A stretch of DNA of 64,000 nt from Turritopsis dohrnii. Lineage: Eukaryota; Cnidaria; Hydrozoa; Anthoathecata; Oceaniidae. A program made the position numbers and the translations under genes. The notes below the pieces were generated by a model. That model made no database searches. It was not told the DNA's origin and saw only the letters and a program-made list of their open reading frames with translations. Positions 12,331 to 24,301 of the stretch are shown here, piece after piece. How positions within the stretch are numbered: the stretch's first letter is position 1; every line of letters begins with the position of its first letter. The DNA lies in contig BQMF02000068.1 of NCBI GenBank assembly GCA_027922465.2, positions 1,116,001 through 1,180,000 on the forward strand, read 5' to 3'.

Positions 12331-13044
12331 CCATGGAGGTATAAAACAGAAGGAGAACGAACTCAAAATCTGCTATTGTACTATCCGTGATGCGCTGCAT
12401 TGTTTAAGTCCTCAGTGTGTAATAACATATAATTGCTATCATCTTGCATAATTTTTATAATTTTGGCGTTCTTGCGTGAAAATTTCGTTCATATCAATTC
12501 TCCAATGTGATTAAAGATCGTTAGGGTAAAGTTCTTAGCATGCATAATCTGTAGGAATTGGGAGAATTATGCAAAAACGTCACAAATATGCAACGAAAAC
12601 ATTGCAACTTTAGGTCATCTCGTGATTCCCTCAAGCAGTTTCGCCGAGCTTCAGTTTTTGAAGAGAGAATAATCCTAAGTTTTTGCACGTACCGCGGCAC
12701 TATCGAGGCGCATTTAAGTCAGAAGATATGTAGATTGGAACTTATACATGAATTACGCGATATCTTCAACTCTGTATAAAAACATAGATTTTCATTTGTT
12801 TCTCAAGGAAGCTTTAGGTTTAATAATCTGCTTGTCACTATGCAGCAAGTTGATCCGTTGTTATAATGGATGATATTTGGTTTTTAAATTGTCGTTAATT
12901 TTTAAAAAAGTATTCGTTTCACCGACAACCAGCCGAAAGCGCATCACGGATGACATCAAAGTGATACCGCAATGAATAGAATAGTCATTATCTGAATAAT
13001 AGAAAAATAAGAGTTCGTTCTCCTTCTGTTTTATACCTCCATGG
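12331..13044. mobile_element. Non-autonomous DNA transposon with 34-bp perfect TIRs and CGTTA target duplication
   Basis: The ends are perfect inverted repeats of 34 bp (12331-12364 and 13011-13044), beginning CCATGGAGGTATAAAACAG. The pairing resumes further in at TCCGTGATGCGCT (12384-12396) against AGCGCATCACGGA (near 12940). Both ends are flanked by CGTTA (12326-12330 and 13045-13049), a 5-bp target site duplication. The 714-bp interior has no transposase frame; a 73-codon frame at 12558-12779 has no recognisable motif. It must have been moved by a transposase encoded elsewhere. Confidence 0.85.
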
Positions 13045-13607
13045 CGTTACATGATTTTATTTGAAATTTCAAGAAATATTTTCAAGAAATATTTTTCCAT
13101 TCATCAGAAAACAGAAACTGATTGCTTGTAGATTTTCATAAAGATATGTTTGGTTGCTAAGGTAACCAGTGAACTGAACTTAACAACATAAGATTAGTCT
13201 TTCGTCAGGATGATTCCTAGCCTCCTCTTTTTCACCATCCGGAAGAAGTGATGAATGATTGCTTACTTGTATCCTGACTAGCATCTCCATGACAACCACG
13301 AGGAATCACGGACTGTAAACAGACAGGTTTCCATATTCGATGATCAAAATTAGCGATGATACACAGAAGACGCATTGAGGAATACTCCGTACGCGCATGC
13401 GCATAAATCAATTCTATTGAACCACAAAAAAATTAGTACAGATATTTGATTTCTAAATTAGTGGGATTCGGAAAAATCATGTTTCGTTATTTTTCAATAG
13501 ATTTGTAGGGAATTGTATACAACTTAGTAGAGTTGTTCGTGAATTTTTCCCTGCAAAGTCATTAGAAACTTCACATCAACACTTGAAGCGTGCAAAGTAA
13601 TGATGTT
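13045..13607. other. No gene seen
   Basis: AT-rich DNA. A 14-bp duplication (TTTCAAGAAATATT) at 13066-13093 is the only local structure noted. Confidence 0.5.
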
Positions 13608-14068
13608 AGGGATTTTTCCAAGCACTTTTGGTTACTACCGTTTTTCGTAGAGAAGATTGAGTTTGACAGTCCAGGAAGCTATGCAATCTTAGAGATTTTA
13701 ATCAACAGGCCTTGTCATGAGAGGCATGTGAAGAGAGTTGGAAACTAAGATGTTTTTTAATTTCATTGAATAACATGAAAATGAGTCCTACTGGTACCAC
13801 TTTTGTTTTCATATTCTTTGGTGAGGTGAAGAAATGAATGCGTATAACAAAGAAAATTACCTTAGCAACGGTGGTCGTTCTCCCTAGCAACAGAATATTT
13901 GGTGAATAATGGCCTAATTACACTCTCAAAACATGTTTTTAAACACTACGCATTAAAGAGCTAAAAATTGTTTAATTGACAATGAATGATTGAGTTTCTA
14001 AACTCAATTCAAGATTGAGTTTTAACTACCGGTAAACGGTAGTTGGAAAGTGCTTGGAAAAATCCCTG
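13608..14068. mobile_element. MITE with AGGGATTTTTCC ends
   Basis: The terminal 21 bp (13608-13628, AGGGATTTTTCCAAGCACTT and one more base) are matched exactly in inverted orientation at 14047-14067. Imperfect pairing continues through the ACTACCG region on both sides. GATGTT lies just outside each end (13602-13607 and 14069-14074) and may be a target duplication. There is no coding capacity. Confidence 0.75.
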
Positions 14069-14391
14069 GATGTTTCTTTTGATACAAGGAAAGGCTTAAA
14101 ATCTCTAAAGTAACTTTTTATTATTTTAATTCTCACAAGCAATTGACAGTCCAAACAACTCTATTTAAGAGAAAACCGCTGTCAATGTGGGGTTCAGCGC
14201 ACCCAAAACCCTTAAAATAATTGGTTTGGTATATGTCACTTAAAGGCCGACCTCCACTTGTGGTTGTGCGTACGCACGTACGAATCCTACTTCCAAGCGC
14301 ACAAAATCTGGCCGTCGACGGCTAACAAAGTTGAGCAATAGTTGTCATTGAGGATGCGCAAAACGGGCCGCGTACGTACGTACGGGCAAAA
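14069..14391. other. No gene; GC-richer island with CGTACG palindromes
   Basis: Contains GTGCGTACGCAC and repeated CGTACG steps (14264-14282 and 14371-14384). GCGCACAAAATCTGGCC (about 14298-14314) is echoed as CGCACAAGTTCTGGCC at 14807-14822, beyond the next element, which suggests that element lies inside an older repeat. Confidence 0.5.
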
Positions 14392-14804
14392 TAGGGACCC
14401 TACGAAACTACGACGGCAACGAAGACGACGACGTTCAAGATATTCATCTTCAATGAATCACAAAACAGCAGAAATTGTACACTTGGGTTAAGAAGTTTGT
14501 TTATAAAGTTTATGAAGTTTGTTTCTTGAACTTACAGAGACAGAATCATAAAGTAACCAAGGAAAATTTATCCGAAGTACTGCTATTCTCACGTCTTCGT
14601 TTTGATGACGACTTCTAAACACTACTTTTCACGCGTGTGTAGAACGTGCAAATCTGACAATGATATTAGTATGATTAAAAGCATTTCCCAATAGCATAAT
14701 GTGAAATAGACTTCCATTCTAAAGTAAATCTATGGAGTAAAGAGAATGTTTTGTTTGCCTCACGTCGTCGTCCACGTTGCCGTCATAGTTTCGTAAGGTC
14801 CCTA
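14392..14804. mobile_element. MITE with ACGACGGCAACG-type TIRs
   Basis: Left end 14392-14434 (TAGGGACCCTACGAAACTAC, then CGACGGCAACG) pairs with 14761-14804 read in reverse, with few mismatches. The inner end of each arm is a CGACGACG run. The interior is AT-rich and non-coding; a 78-codon frame starting inside it overlaps the right TIR and is not credible. Confidence 0.8.
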
Positions 14805-15892
14805 ATCGCACAAGTTCTGGCCTGCGCTCTATTTCTGAGGATGACAGAGAGAACTAAACGAAAACTAAACCTTGCAAAGTCTTGCACCACACTCGACGAT
14901 GGTCGTTTTCCGTCGCTATGGATTGGGTCATTCACACTGGAATACCTACTCATGGTTGTTGAAGCAAAATTAAGACTTTACAAGTAAAATTCAACTTAAT
15001 ATAAAAAGATCCTTTTCATTAAATCAAAAATTAAACGACTTCGAGATTTTCGTTGTCTCTCATCGGTAATTCAAAAGTTTTTTAGAACCAAATCAAGCAT
15101 TCATCTTTTTTGTTGTGAAGTGCCAGCTTGAATAGGACACTGCAGACGTAAACATTATGGTGTCACTTTCTTGATAGAGTCTATAAAAAGAGTGATTGTG
15201 AAGGATGATAGTTCAAGGACTAAAATATGATGTAGCAGAAGATACTGTTAATAGTATATGTTTGATTATATGGGTGAATTTTTATCATATGTGTATACTT
15301 GGAGGCGTAAAATCGCTAGATAATTTTTTTTTTGCATGCAGTTTTTTTGTGAATGAAATGTTTTATCAGTTTCCAGTGCTCACCTCACTCTTAAATAGAA
15401 CTACAAAAGATGTTAGTTAAAACAGATTTTTTTTTATTATTTAATTGGCATTGCTTGATTAGCAGAATAGATGAATTCTAAAAATGATATAAACTGTTAT
15501 GATTTGTCTCAATGGTTTATAATTAGCAATTATATTTTTTCATCATTGATTATATATTTCGTTATTAAGGCCAATACATTCATTCCTGTCAGTGTAAACT
15601 TCATAAACACCATGTATATGTACCATGTTTATAGACGAGTTTCCAATGTTAATTACACTTTTATACCTTGTACATACTAAAAATCAAATACAATGTATGA
15701 AAATAGATAGGAAGTGCTAATGTGTATTGAAACTTTCTAATGTCGATTGTCTTTAAGGGGACTCCAGAGAACCAAATAAAGTGACAACATTTTGAAATGT
15801 ATAAAGAGACTTTTATTTCCTGCGAGGTTGCGTGCGCATACTCACAGGAAAATGACTTGATTAATGATATTCTATGTTGCAATATACCGTAA
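14805..15892. other. Mostly unassigned; possible decayed 5' part of the following LINE
   Basis: A frame at 15205-15420 reads E-D-T-V-N-S-I then C-I-L-G-G, loosely like the part of LINE endonucleases that precedes the IYRPP segment. From 15842 to 15889 the frame runs into the reverse transcriptase frame and is broken only by one TAA at 15890-15892. No intact endonuclease was found, so either the domain has decayed or the element was truncated. Confidence 0.3.
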
Positions 15893-17990
15893 TTATACGA
15901 AATAATTACGAAAAGAATTATAGGCATTATCAAGGAACTGGTACCAAAGAAAAAATTGAAAAAAAATTGTTACAGAATTCCGAGAGACAGAAGAATTCTA
16001 TTTCGTAAAAGAAAGAAGATTTTAAGAAAAAATGCAAATGGGAAAGATTTCCATAAATTAATTAATATTGAACTCAAACTCAAAGAATCATACAAAACTG
16101 AGAAAATGAACACTGAGAAAGAAGCAGTTGACTCAATAAAAGTAAACCCAAAATATTTCTACTCGTATGCCAGAAGACATAGCAAAACAAAATCAAAAGT
16201 AGGTCCGTTATTAAACAAAAATAAGGAATATGTCTATGAGAATGAAATGATGGCTAACATTTTACAGGACCAGTATAAATCAGTATTCAGTACTCCAACT
16301 GAAAACATTATCCACGAAGAACAAACCTTTCCACAATTACTAGCTGATATCGAGTTTGGCGAAGAAGATATGATTGAGGCAATTGCAACTTTATCACCAA
16401 ACTCAGCCCCTGGACCAGATGGTTTCCCAGCCATTCTCCTAAAAAACTGCAAAGAGGAGCTTGCTAAGCCGCTAACAGTGTTTTGGAGAAATTGTCTCAA
16501 CTGTGGAAAGACAATTGACATTCACAAAAGAAACAACATTACCCCCATTTTTAAAGGAGGGGATCAAGGTGATCCATCAAATTATAGACCAGTATCATTG
16601 ACATCACATATAACAAAGATATTCGAGAAGATTGTCAGGAAAAACATTGTCAAATTTATGAACGAAAATGACTTGTTCAACTCCACACAGCACGGTTTTA
16701 GACAAGGCCGTTCATGCCTAAGCCAACTTCTAGGGCACTACGACAGTATCTTGGAGCAGCTTGAAAAAGGTCAAGACGTAGATGTTATATATCTCGACTT
16801 TAGTAAAGCTTTTGATAAAGTAGACCACAACATTCTACTATACAAATTAAAATCCATTGGAATAAGTGGTACACTTTTTGCATGGATCAAATCGTTCTTG
16901 AAAAACAGGAAACAGATTGTTCAAGTCGATGGATATGAATCCTACCTTACGGAAATACTATCCGGTGTACCACAAGGATCAGTACTTGGTCCCTTGCTTT
17001 TTATCATTATGATTGCAGATATTGACAAGGGTATCAGATATACAGAATTATCTTGCTTTGCCGATGATACCAGAGTTAAGAAAGGGATAAACAGTATCAT
17101 GGATACCTTCAGGTTACAAAACGATCTAAACGAAATCTACAGTTGGTCAAGTGAAAACAAGATGAAGTTAAATGGGAAAAAATTTGAACAAATACACTAT
17201 GGAAGACAACGCTCGAGTCCATATTTTGCAGACAATCATAAAGTAATAAAAACAAAATCGACAGTAAAAGATCTTGGGATCATTTTATCAGATGATGCCA
17301 CTTTCAAGCAGCACATCAGTAACCTTGTCAAAAAAGCCAGAGAACTTGTTGGATGGATAATGAGAACTTTTGATACAAGAGATGAAAACCTCATGCTTAC
17401 ATTGTGGAAGTCGCTAGTGATACCACATTTAGACTACTGCTCTCAGTTATGGTCACCCCAAGAAGCAGGACTAATACAAGCTATCGAAAATGTCCAAAGA
17501 TCATACACAAAAAAAGTCAAGAATCTTAGCAACTTGAGTTATTGGGAAAGACTGAGGAAATTAAAGCTGTACTCGTTACAAAGGAGAAGAGAACGTTACA
17601 TTATTTTCTACACCTGGTGTATACTAGAGAATCTTGTTCCAAATATTGAAGGAGCAGGAGGTGGGATAAGAAGTTACAAGAACGCAAGACAAGGAAGGAA
17701 ATGCGTTATACACCTATGCCAACGAGGACCCTATCAAAAGCTAGTTTATGGAAGTTTTCGAATGCAAGGTCCAAAGCTTTTTAATGCGCTCCCAAAGCAT
17801 CTCAGAAACTTAACGGGATGCACAAAAGATAAATTCAAAAAAGAACTTGACACGTTCTTATCTACCATTGCAGATGAACCACTCGTCCCTGGATATACTG
17901 CTATCAAAGGAGTGGAATCAAACAGTATAATACATATGAAAAGTATCGGACTCAACGAGTTGGATATTTGAGGAATCAATAAACCCGTCA
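15893..17990 (+). mobile_element. LINE (non-LTR retrotransposon), CR1/Jockey-like reverse transcriptase with one open frame
   Basis: One frame is open from 15893 to the stop at 17969-17971. It encodes reverse transcriptase, the enzyme that copies the element's RNA at a nicked target site. Visible in order: N-Y-R-P-V-S-L-T-S, the Q-H-G-F-R-x-G-R-S fingers motif, the catalytic block Y-L-D-F-S-K-A-F-D-K-V, S-G-V-P-Q-G-S-V-L-G-P-L-L-F, and the catalytic F-A-D-D. A thumb with K-D-L-G-I and a C-terminal W-x-S-L-V-I-P-x-L-D-Y-C segment follow. The upstream endonuclease is missing or decayed, so the copy is probably not autonomous. The same family occurs on the minus strand at 36609-38600. Confidence 0.9.
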
Positions 17991-18874
17991 CAAGTATCAC
18001 AAGTAAGTAATTATCGAGCAAAGAACACTGGTGTTTATAAACATTACGTCACTAAGAAACTCATCTATGTACACCAACAATATTTTAACAATAAAGTCAT
18101 TAGCTTGTAATTCAGTTATATATCTCTATAAGGACCTTTGAATAAAATTTTGTGGTGTAACATCATAAATTGCAAAATATAAATATCATATTCATCTTAT
18201 TACTTATATATGCATTTTACTAGGAGGAAAAAATATAAACTAAAATATAAACACTTCAAATATGTCAACTCCGTTAGTCGGCTCTTTCCCAATCCAAAAA
18301 ACTAACAAGTTTCCCAATTTCGTCCAGCAATAAATTTATGAAAAGTTAGTAAATAAGCTTGCTGTTAAAATAAATGATTTGATTCTGTTTTGAAACATTG
18401 GCTTAAACTCATCATTAACATGCGTTTCCACTTCGTTATAAAAATGTTCATCGTAGTTATAGTCTAATGGCCTCAATTAAGAATTTCTAGCTAACGCCCT
18501 GTGCTTATAAATCTCACACATTTTATTTTTCAACGTTGGCGTCTCTGACACTTGCATCGGGACCAGTGTTTTGTTGTTTTTGAAAGAGATATGTCACATG
18601 ATAAGATCTCTATTGGGCTAACATGTCATTACTTAGGCAAGTTCATTGTGTTTAGACTCTGAGTTATTCAAACTATAGGCAAAAATTATAGCTCAGTAAG
18701 TAGATTTTTTGTTTAGGATAATTGTCATGCGGCTTGTTTTTATGGCTGTATATGTTTGAGGGGAAAATGTTTTATTCCATTTCAACTTTATTTCAGTGTT
18801 GATAAAGATATTCCAAATATAGATATTGTAAATAATAAAAAAGAAAATATATATTTTGGTTTAAAAATATTGAT
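17991..18874. promoter_or_regulatory. Intergenic DNA upstream of RIOK3
   Basis: About 880 bases between the LINE and the RIOK3 start codon. It must include the RIOK3 promoter and 5' UTR if the gene has no upstream non-coding exon. No repeat or clear core-promoter motif was singled out in this AT-rich stretch. Confidence 0.3.
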
Positions 18875-21800
18875 ATGTCTGCAAAAGTAAACTCACCAAC
18901 ATCACAATCAACATCATGTCCATGGGGTAAAAAAAGCTTCACCCCGCCTGTGTCATCATTTAGCGAAGTCATGGACGAAGAATACGCTCATCAACTGCAA
19001 AATGAAATTACAGACCCAAGTCGTTTGGATATAGATAGCAAAACACCAAATGACCTTAAAACTACAGGTATCAAAATATATAGATAAAAATGATTGTTTA
19101 CATATTTTAACAATGTTTATTTTTTGTTTTTACAGACCAATCAGATGAAACAATGAATGATTTGCTGCTCGCACAAATGTTGCAGCTTGAATTTGATCAT
19201 GAAAATGATGCTTATGTAAAGTCATTAGAGAAAACCCATAATGGAAATAGCAAAGGTTGTTAGCTCATGTTATGTTAGGATGCATGCAACTAGCTTGATA
19301 AGTTATCATGAATTCACTGTATATTTTTTTTTAAAAAAATGATGCTTATGAATTAAAATTACACAAAAACATGAAAACAACACAGTAGATGAACGTTTTT
19401 GTTTTGTGTTTTCTTGTCAACAGTTTTCACTATTTTTCTTTTAGTAAGTATGTCTTTCCAAAACTTTCGAACAATCCACCCTTATAATTCTGAACAATAT
19501 GACAATGATGATACAGATGAAGAAAAATATGATGACGAGGATGATGATGATGATGAAGGTGATTTTACACAAACTTCATGACACTTTAAATCAAGGTTTG
19601 AGTTTTGAATTGGATGTGATGTTTTAAATGCATTTTATAGATAATGATAAAAATCAAAGAGGTGAGGGACTTATCACGAAGCACGATAGTTTGATATCGG
19701 AACGAAAAAATGCGAAAAATGTGGAAATGGTAGGCAGTTTCGTATATACGTAGAATTGTTCGGGATCTTTTTTGTCTTAGATCTAAACTATTATTTGTCT
19801 ATTTACTAAACAAGAAATATATGGCAAAAAAGTTATTTTTAAAAAAACCCAACTATTTCTCCAAGACACTCGTAAAGTTTCAGCAAGTGAAAAGTCAGCA
19901 ATGGAGTTTCTATTGAATATCCTTGTAGCGAATCAGAGAAAAGAACAAAAAATAATGTCAAAAACTGAATTGTCGATCTAGAGATGTTGCGGTATGTTTT
20001 CAATCATCTGTAACTTACATTGTATTACTACTTTAGTTCCAGCTTGGTTTTGCATCAGGTGATGTGGGGAAGAAAGATATTCGTCTACCTAATCATGTTT
20101 ACAACAAACTGAAAGTTCATGCTAAAAAGGAAGAACGTCATGAAATGCGACTACATGAAAAGAAGGAACACTCAACATATGTATATAAACGTCCCTAAAC
20201 TTTTTTCATGAGTTTGACCATGTATTTTGTGGATGAAAGTTTGTGTTTTTCAATTTTCAACTTTTAACCAATTTCTATTTGTTATATACTTCTGTTGTTT
20301 TTATAAATATGCTTTTTGGTAGTTATAGGATAGTAAGGATACCTCAAGTTTTGATTCGAAATGCATAGTTTTCTAAAATCCCTGGTGCTGTGAAATTAAA
20401 TCCATGCTGAATATTTTGAATAATGTGCAATGTTAAAATTGTAGCCAACCTCAATGAAAACATTGGAACAAACACAAAATTTATATCCACACAAACTTTT
20501 ATTCATGTAAAGTGTTGCTCGTTTAACCCATACTTGGAACTACTAATAATCAAGACATACCTAATTATTTATTGGGTAATAAATAAGTAAATTCAATAAA
20601 TAAATAGGTAGGTATGTCTTGATTATTACTAGTTCCAAGTATGGGTTAAACGAACAATTTATTGAATATTGACTCGTCCATTCAAAAAAAAGACTTTCAG
20701 TTCTTACGTTTATAACAGTGATGTATTGTTTAGGAAAAAGCTCTTGATGAAAACACTCGGTTGATACTTTACAAAATGGTAAATAATGGAACGTTGGAAA
20801 ATATCAATGGGATTGTCAGTACTGGGAAAGAGGCTGTTGTTCTGCACTGCAAAGGAGGAGAGTATGTCTGTTATTATTTATACGATGGAGTGCAGTAATT
20901 GTTCTACTCAATACGAGAATGCATTTCATTTAAATATTCTTCGCCATTTCAAATGTAAGGAGGAGAACAAATTTCTCAATTCTCAAGTGATGGAGATCAC
21001 ATGTTTTTATCATGCTATAAAGGACCAATTTAAAAAAACCTTAAACTTCTGTTTGATTGAAAAACCCTGGTCATGATTGTTTTTATTTTCTGTTAAGGAT
21101 GGATGAAAAGAACCTTCCTGTCGAATGTGCTTTAAAGATTTTCAAGACGACTTTGAATGAATTCAAAACTCGAGAGAAATACATCAAAGATGATCATCGT
21201 TTTCGTGATCGATTCACCAAACAGAATCCAAGAAAAATCATTCGTTTATGGGCTGAAAAAGAATTCAGAAATTTAAACAGGTTTGTGAAGTTGCACTGGT
21301 TGAAATAACTATAGTCATTTAAGGCTTGTTGCATTGTGGGAGTTCTTGTAAAAAGATCTCATTCGAGTCGCAAAGGCCATTTGTAGTTGAAAGTTTGTTC
21401 ATAGTCACTTGCCGGATTTACGAATATTTTATGAATAATAGCGGATTTTGCGCATTTAGCTCACCACGCGTTAATGTTTTTAGCAATGCGAACCTTGTCT
21501 GCCATGATAACTATGATAAGCTAACGGTTGCCGAAAAAAATGGCAAATAATCAATAATAAGCGGATCCCGGATTATGATCCCGGTAATGTGACCATGAAC
21601 GAACTTTCAACCGTAAATGGCAAAAAGTTCGAAAAATAAGTAAATAACTGGGAGTTTTTCGTCCTTGGGCTTCCATCCGTCAGAGTCACGTATACCATTG
21701 CTCTAACTTACTCAAAGGCCAGTGTGCAGTCAGTCGATGGCTCCTAATGGGCTGATACGCTGCTTTTAAAGCGCATCGGAGTAGAGTGTCGAGATACGAC

Positions 21801-22676
21801 ATGACTGGACTCGAACACAGCGGTCGGTACTAACCACTTTTCTCGAATTTTTCAGGATGCAAGAAGCTGGCATAAACTGTCCGCGCGTAGTTGGACTGAA
21901 AAAACACATTTTAATCATGACGTTTATTGGACATGATCAAATTCCAGCGCGGAAATTGAAGGAAGTCACGCTCACTCAAGAACAATATCGAAATGCTTAC
22001 GACCAATGTGTCAAGGTGAGTGTTTTGTTATATTTTTAATGGTTAGTGGTGGTTGCGATGGTGATCTTTTAGTGTTCACGTCATTAAAATGTATGCTTGA
22101 GACATAATATAAAGATTAGTGACGATCAATCTTTATATTCTCCTTACTTCTGTTTCAGGCCATGAAGATCATGTATGAAAAATGTAATCTGATTCATGCT
22201 GACCTCAGCGAATATAACATCTTGTGGCACAATTCTCAATGTTATTTCATCGACGTCAGTCAGTCTGTGGAACCAACACATCCTCATGCATATCATTTCT
22301 TACTAAGAGATTGTCGGAATATAATAAGCTTTTTTACTAAAGTTGGTGTGGCCACGGTAATGAAAGAAGAAGAGTTATTCTCGTACGTGTGTGGGAAACA
22401 GTTGGATGTTTCTAGCCTGGATGAAATTGAAAAGGAGGTATGTTACAGTCTAAATATTAATGTCGAACGTAAATCGGTCTTCAAAACAAGAGATACAAAA
22501 AAGATTTGTATGGGGGTGACAGAACATGTCTTTTTTATTTTTAGTGTTCGACACAATTCGAAAAGGATTTGGAACTGTTGACATTTGGACTTCCCTCAAA
22601 GGATTATGAATTTGATTATCATTTCAAAAATGCACAAACAGGAGGAGGGTGTGAGGACGATGAAGAGCGTGGATAA
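18875..22676 (+). CDS. RIOK3: RIO kinase 3, complete, 10 coding exons
   Basis: RIO-type atypical serine kinase; known family roles are late cytoplasmic 40S ribosome maturation and innate immune signalling. Exons: 18875-19067, 19136-19255, 19445-19558, 19641-19729, 20037-20180, 20734-20861, 21098-21280, 21856-22015, 22159-22437, 22545-22676; all phases agree and give 513 residues, close to the human protein. The N-terminus has the conserved CPW segment, D-L-L-L-A-Q-M-L-Q and S-F-x-N-F-R-x-I-H-P-Y, then an acidic run. The kinase part shows the STGKEAVV loop (249-256), the ATP-binding Lys276 in A-L-K-I-F-K, the catalytic H-A-D-L-S-E-Y-N (Asp392) and the metal-binding I-D-V-S-Q-S-V-E (Asp409). 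All expected catalytic residues are present. The exon 2 donor, GTTGTT, is weak. The first ATG of the frame is taken as start. Confidence 0.96.
20515..20657. mobile_element. Foldback MITE in RIOK3 intron 5
   Basis: A near-perfect inverted repeat: CGTTTAACCCATACTTGGAA (20520-20539) through CAAGACATACCTA is matched in reverse at about 20600-20653. The 20-base centre is AT-rich. The arms of roughly 55 bp have only a few mismatches, so the element is young or kept paired by conversion. It lies wholly inside the intron. Confidence 0.85.
21636..21842 (-). mobile_element. tRNA-derived SINE, family 2, minus-strand copy in RIOK3 intron 7
   Basis: Read on the minus strand it begins GTGGTTAGTACCGACCGCTG, then has a B box GTTCGAGTCC, then a body that matches the plus-strand copy at 11255-11548, and ends in CCCAGTTATTTACTTA. 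It ends about 14 bases from the intron 7 acceptor (exon starts at 21856), so its tRNA-like head contributes to the region just before that splice site. Confidence 0.75.
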
Positions 22677-23462
22677 AGCTTTAACAACATAAATTTCATT
22701 CTTAGGAGCAGATAATTCATTCAACAATTCTGGAATCATAAATATCCTTGTTGTAAACTGTGCTTTGGTTGTTTCGCATTTTTATAAAAACTGAATAGAT
22801 TTTCATCGAAACTTTTGACGGTTCAAGAATTGTTGGATGGAAGCCCTTGAGTTTATCTTGTACTTTTCTACCTATGTTTCCAAATAACTCGATAACTAAA
22901 TATTCATCTTAATATTACTGTGACTGATTTGCTTGGGTAGAGGAGTTCAGATCATGCCTTGATTATTTGAATTTTCATCGAGTCTTCAACTCACAAGAAA
23001 GAAAAGGTTTTTTCCTCCTACGCATTTGATGTCTATGTATCAAGGGCCTTAATGGAACCGAGGCAACAATGTCAGCCATGTCGGTTATTAGCTGGCTGTT
23101 GCCATGGAAATTTCACTTTGTGTTGACAGTCTGGAAAATTCCTTAGATGGAAGATGTTATAACTAAAAACAAAAAAACACTGAAAACATTAAAACAACAC
23201 AGTTCGTGGACGACAAACATGTCAAATGTTTTCGTAGCGTTACTCTTGCTATTAATACTTTAAGACAGGTACGTTAAGACAGACACTTTTACAACGAAGA
23301 CAGGTATGTTAAGACAGGCACGTTTACAACGAAGGCAGGAAAAAACTTTCGGACAACCTTTTGTTTGAAAATGTTTCCGTCCGAAAAATGTTTTAAGGAC
23401 TTTCAAATGATTTAAGGACTTTCATATATGTTTTTGGGTGATTTGGCGCCTGATAAGTAGAA
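22677..23462. other. RIOK3 downstream region with a small direct repeat
   Basis: The 3' UTR and flank of RIOK3. At about 23262-23336 a segment with ACAGGTA(C/T)GTTAAGACAG and TTTACAACGAAG is repeated twice in tandem. No gene is seen. Confidence 0.5.
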
Positions 23463-23830
23463 TACCTTAAGGGCAGATTTTGCTGAAACCCGCGAAATTA
23501 AACATCCGAGAAATTGTTTAAAATTGCTTGTCTGCGAAATAAAATTCCCGCGAATTTTTTGATATTGGCTGTCCATGAAACTAAATTCACGAAATCGTTG
23601 ATTTTAGCATAGAAATACGGATCGTATATGATTTTAGGTTTTGAATGTCTCTTTAAAATAGTACACTAGTGGATTAATGGTTTCCTTAAGATTCTTATTA
23701 ATACATTTACCTAAAACCTACTCTCAGTGGCTTTAAACAAGCATTAAATTCCCACAAAAAAAAAGATACATCCGCCGCGAAATTATATTCTCTCTCGAAA
23801 ATTGAGCGAATTCTTTATTTTCTTAACAAT
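23463..23830. mobile_element. Decayed MITE of the TACCTTAAGG / CGCGAAA family
   Basis: Starts with TACCTTAAGGGCAGATTTTG and carries repeated CCGCGAAATT-like words in both orientations, as in the better preserved copy at 44471-44865. The right terminus is not clear. Confidence 0.55.
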
Positions 23831-24301
23831 TCGTTCACACTTTTGCAAGATTTCTTTGAAACAAAGGAAAATCATCGTGTCAGAAAGTAACAGAAAACAA
23901 AAAATCTTAGCGTATGAGAATGACGTCATCATCCAACTTGTGTACGATTAAATGCTTCTCCTTTCAGCTGTCACCTGTCAGGGATAGCTACAAATATGTA
24001 AGTCCCTTAAACACACAAAATAGGTCGAAATTATAATATCATGACTTTTCTAAGCACTCACCTCGTTCTGCGTAAGTTATTTTTACAACCAGGGAAGGGC
24101 GATGAAATTCACCAATACTCATAAAAAGGTCATAAGTTGCCTGGAAATCATCCATCAAATATAAGAAGTAAATCTGTGCCATATGTTATTGACGCTTTAT
24201 CGTGTTAACTTAGGTACAAAGAAGTGGTACATGCACAGAAGTGTTACATGCACATAATCTGTTATTGTATAAATGTTGACTATGTTGCCAATACATGAGT
24301 A

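Noticed and set aside
18875..22676. RIOK3 as a processed pseudogene
   Set aside because: All ten exons have intact frames, splice sites and catalytic residues, with real introns.
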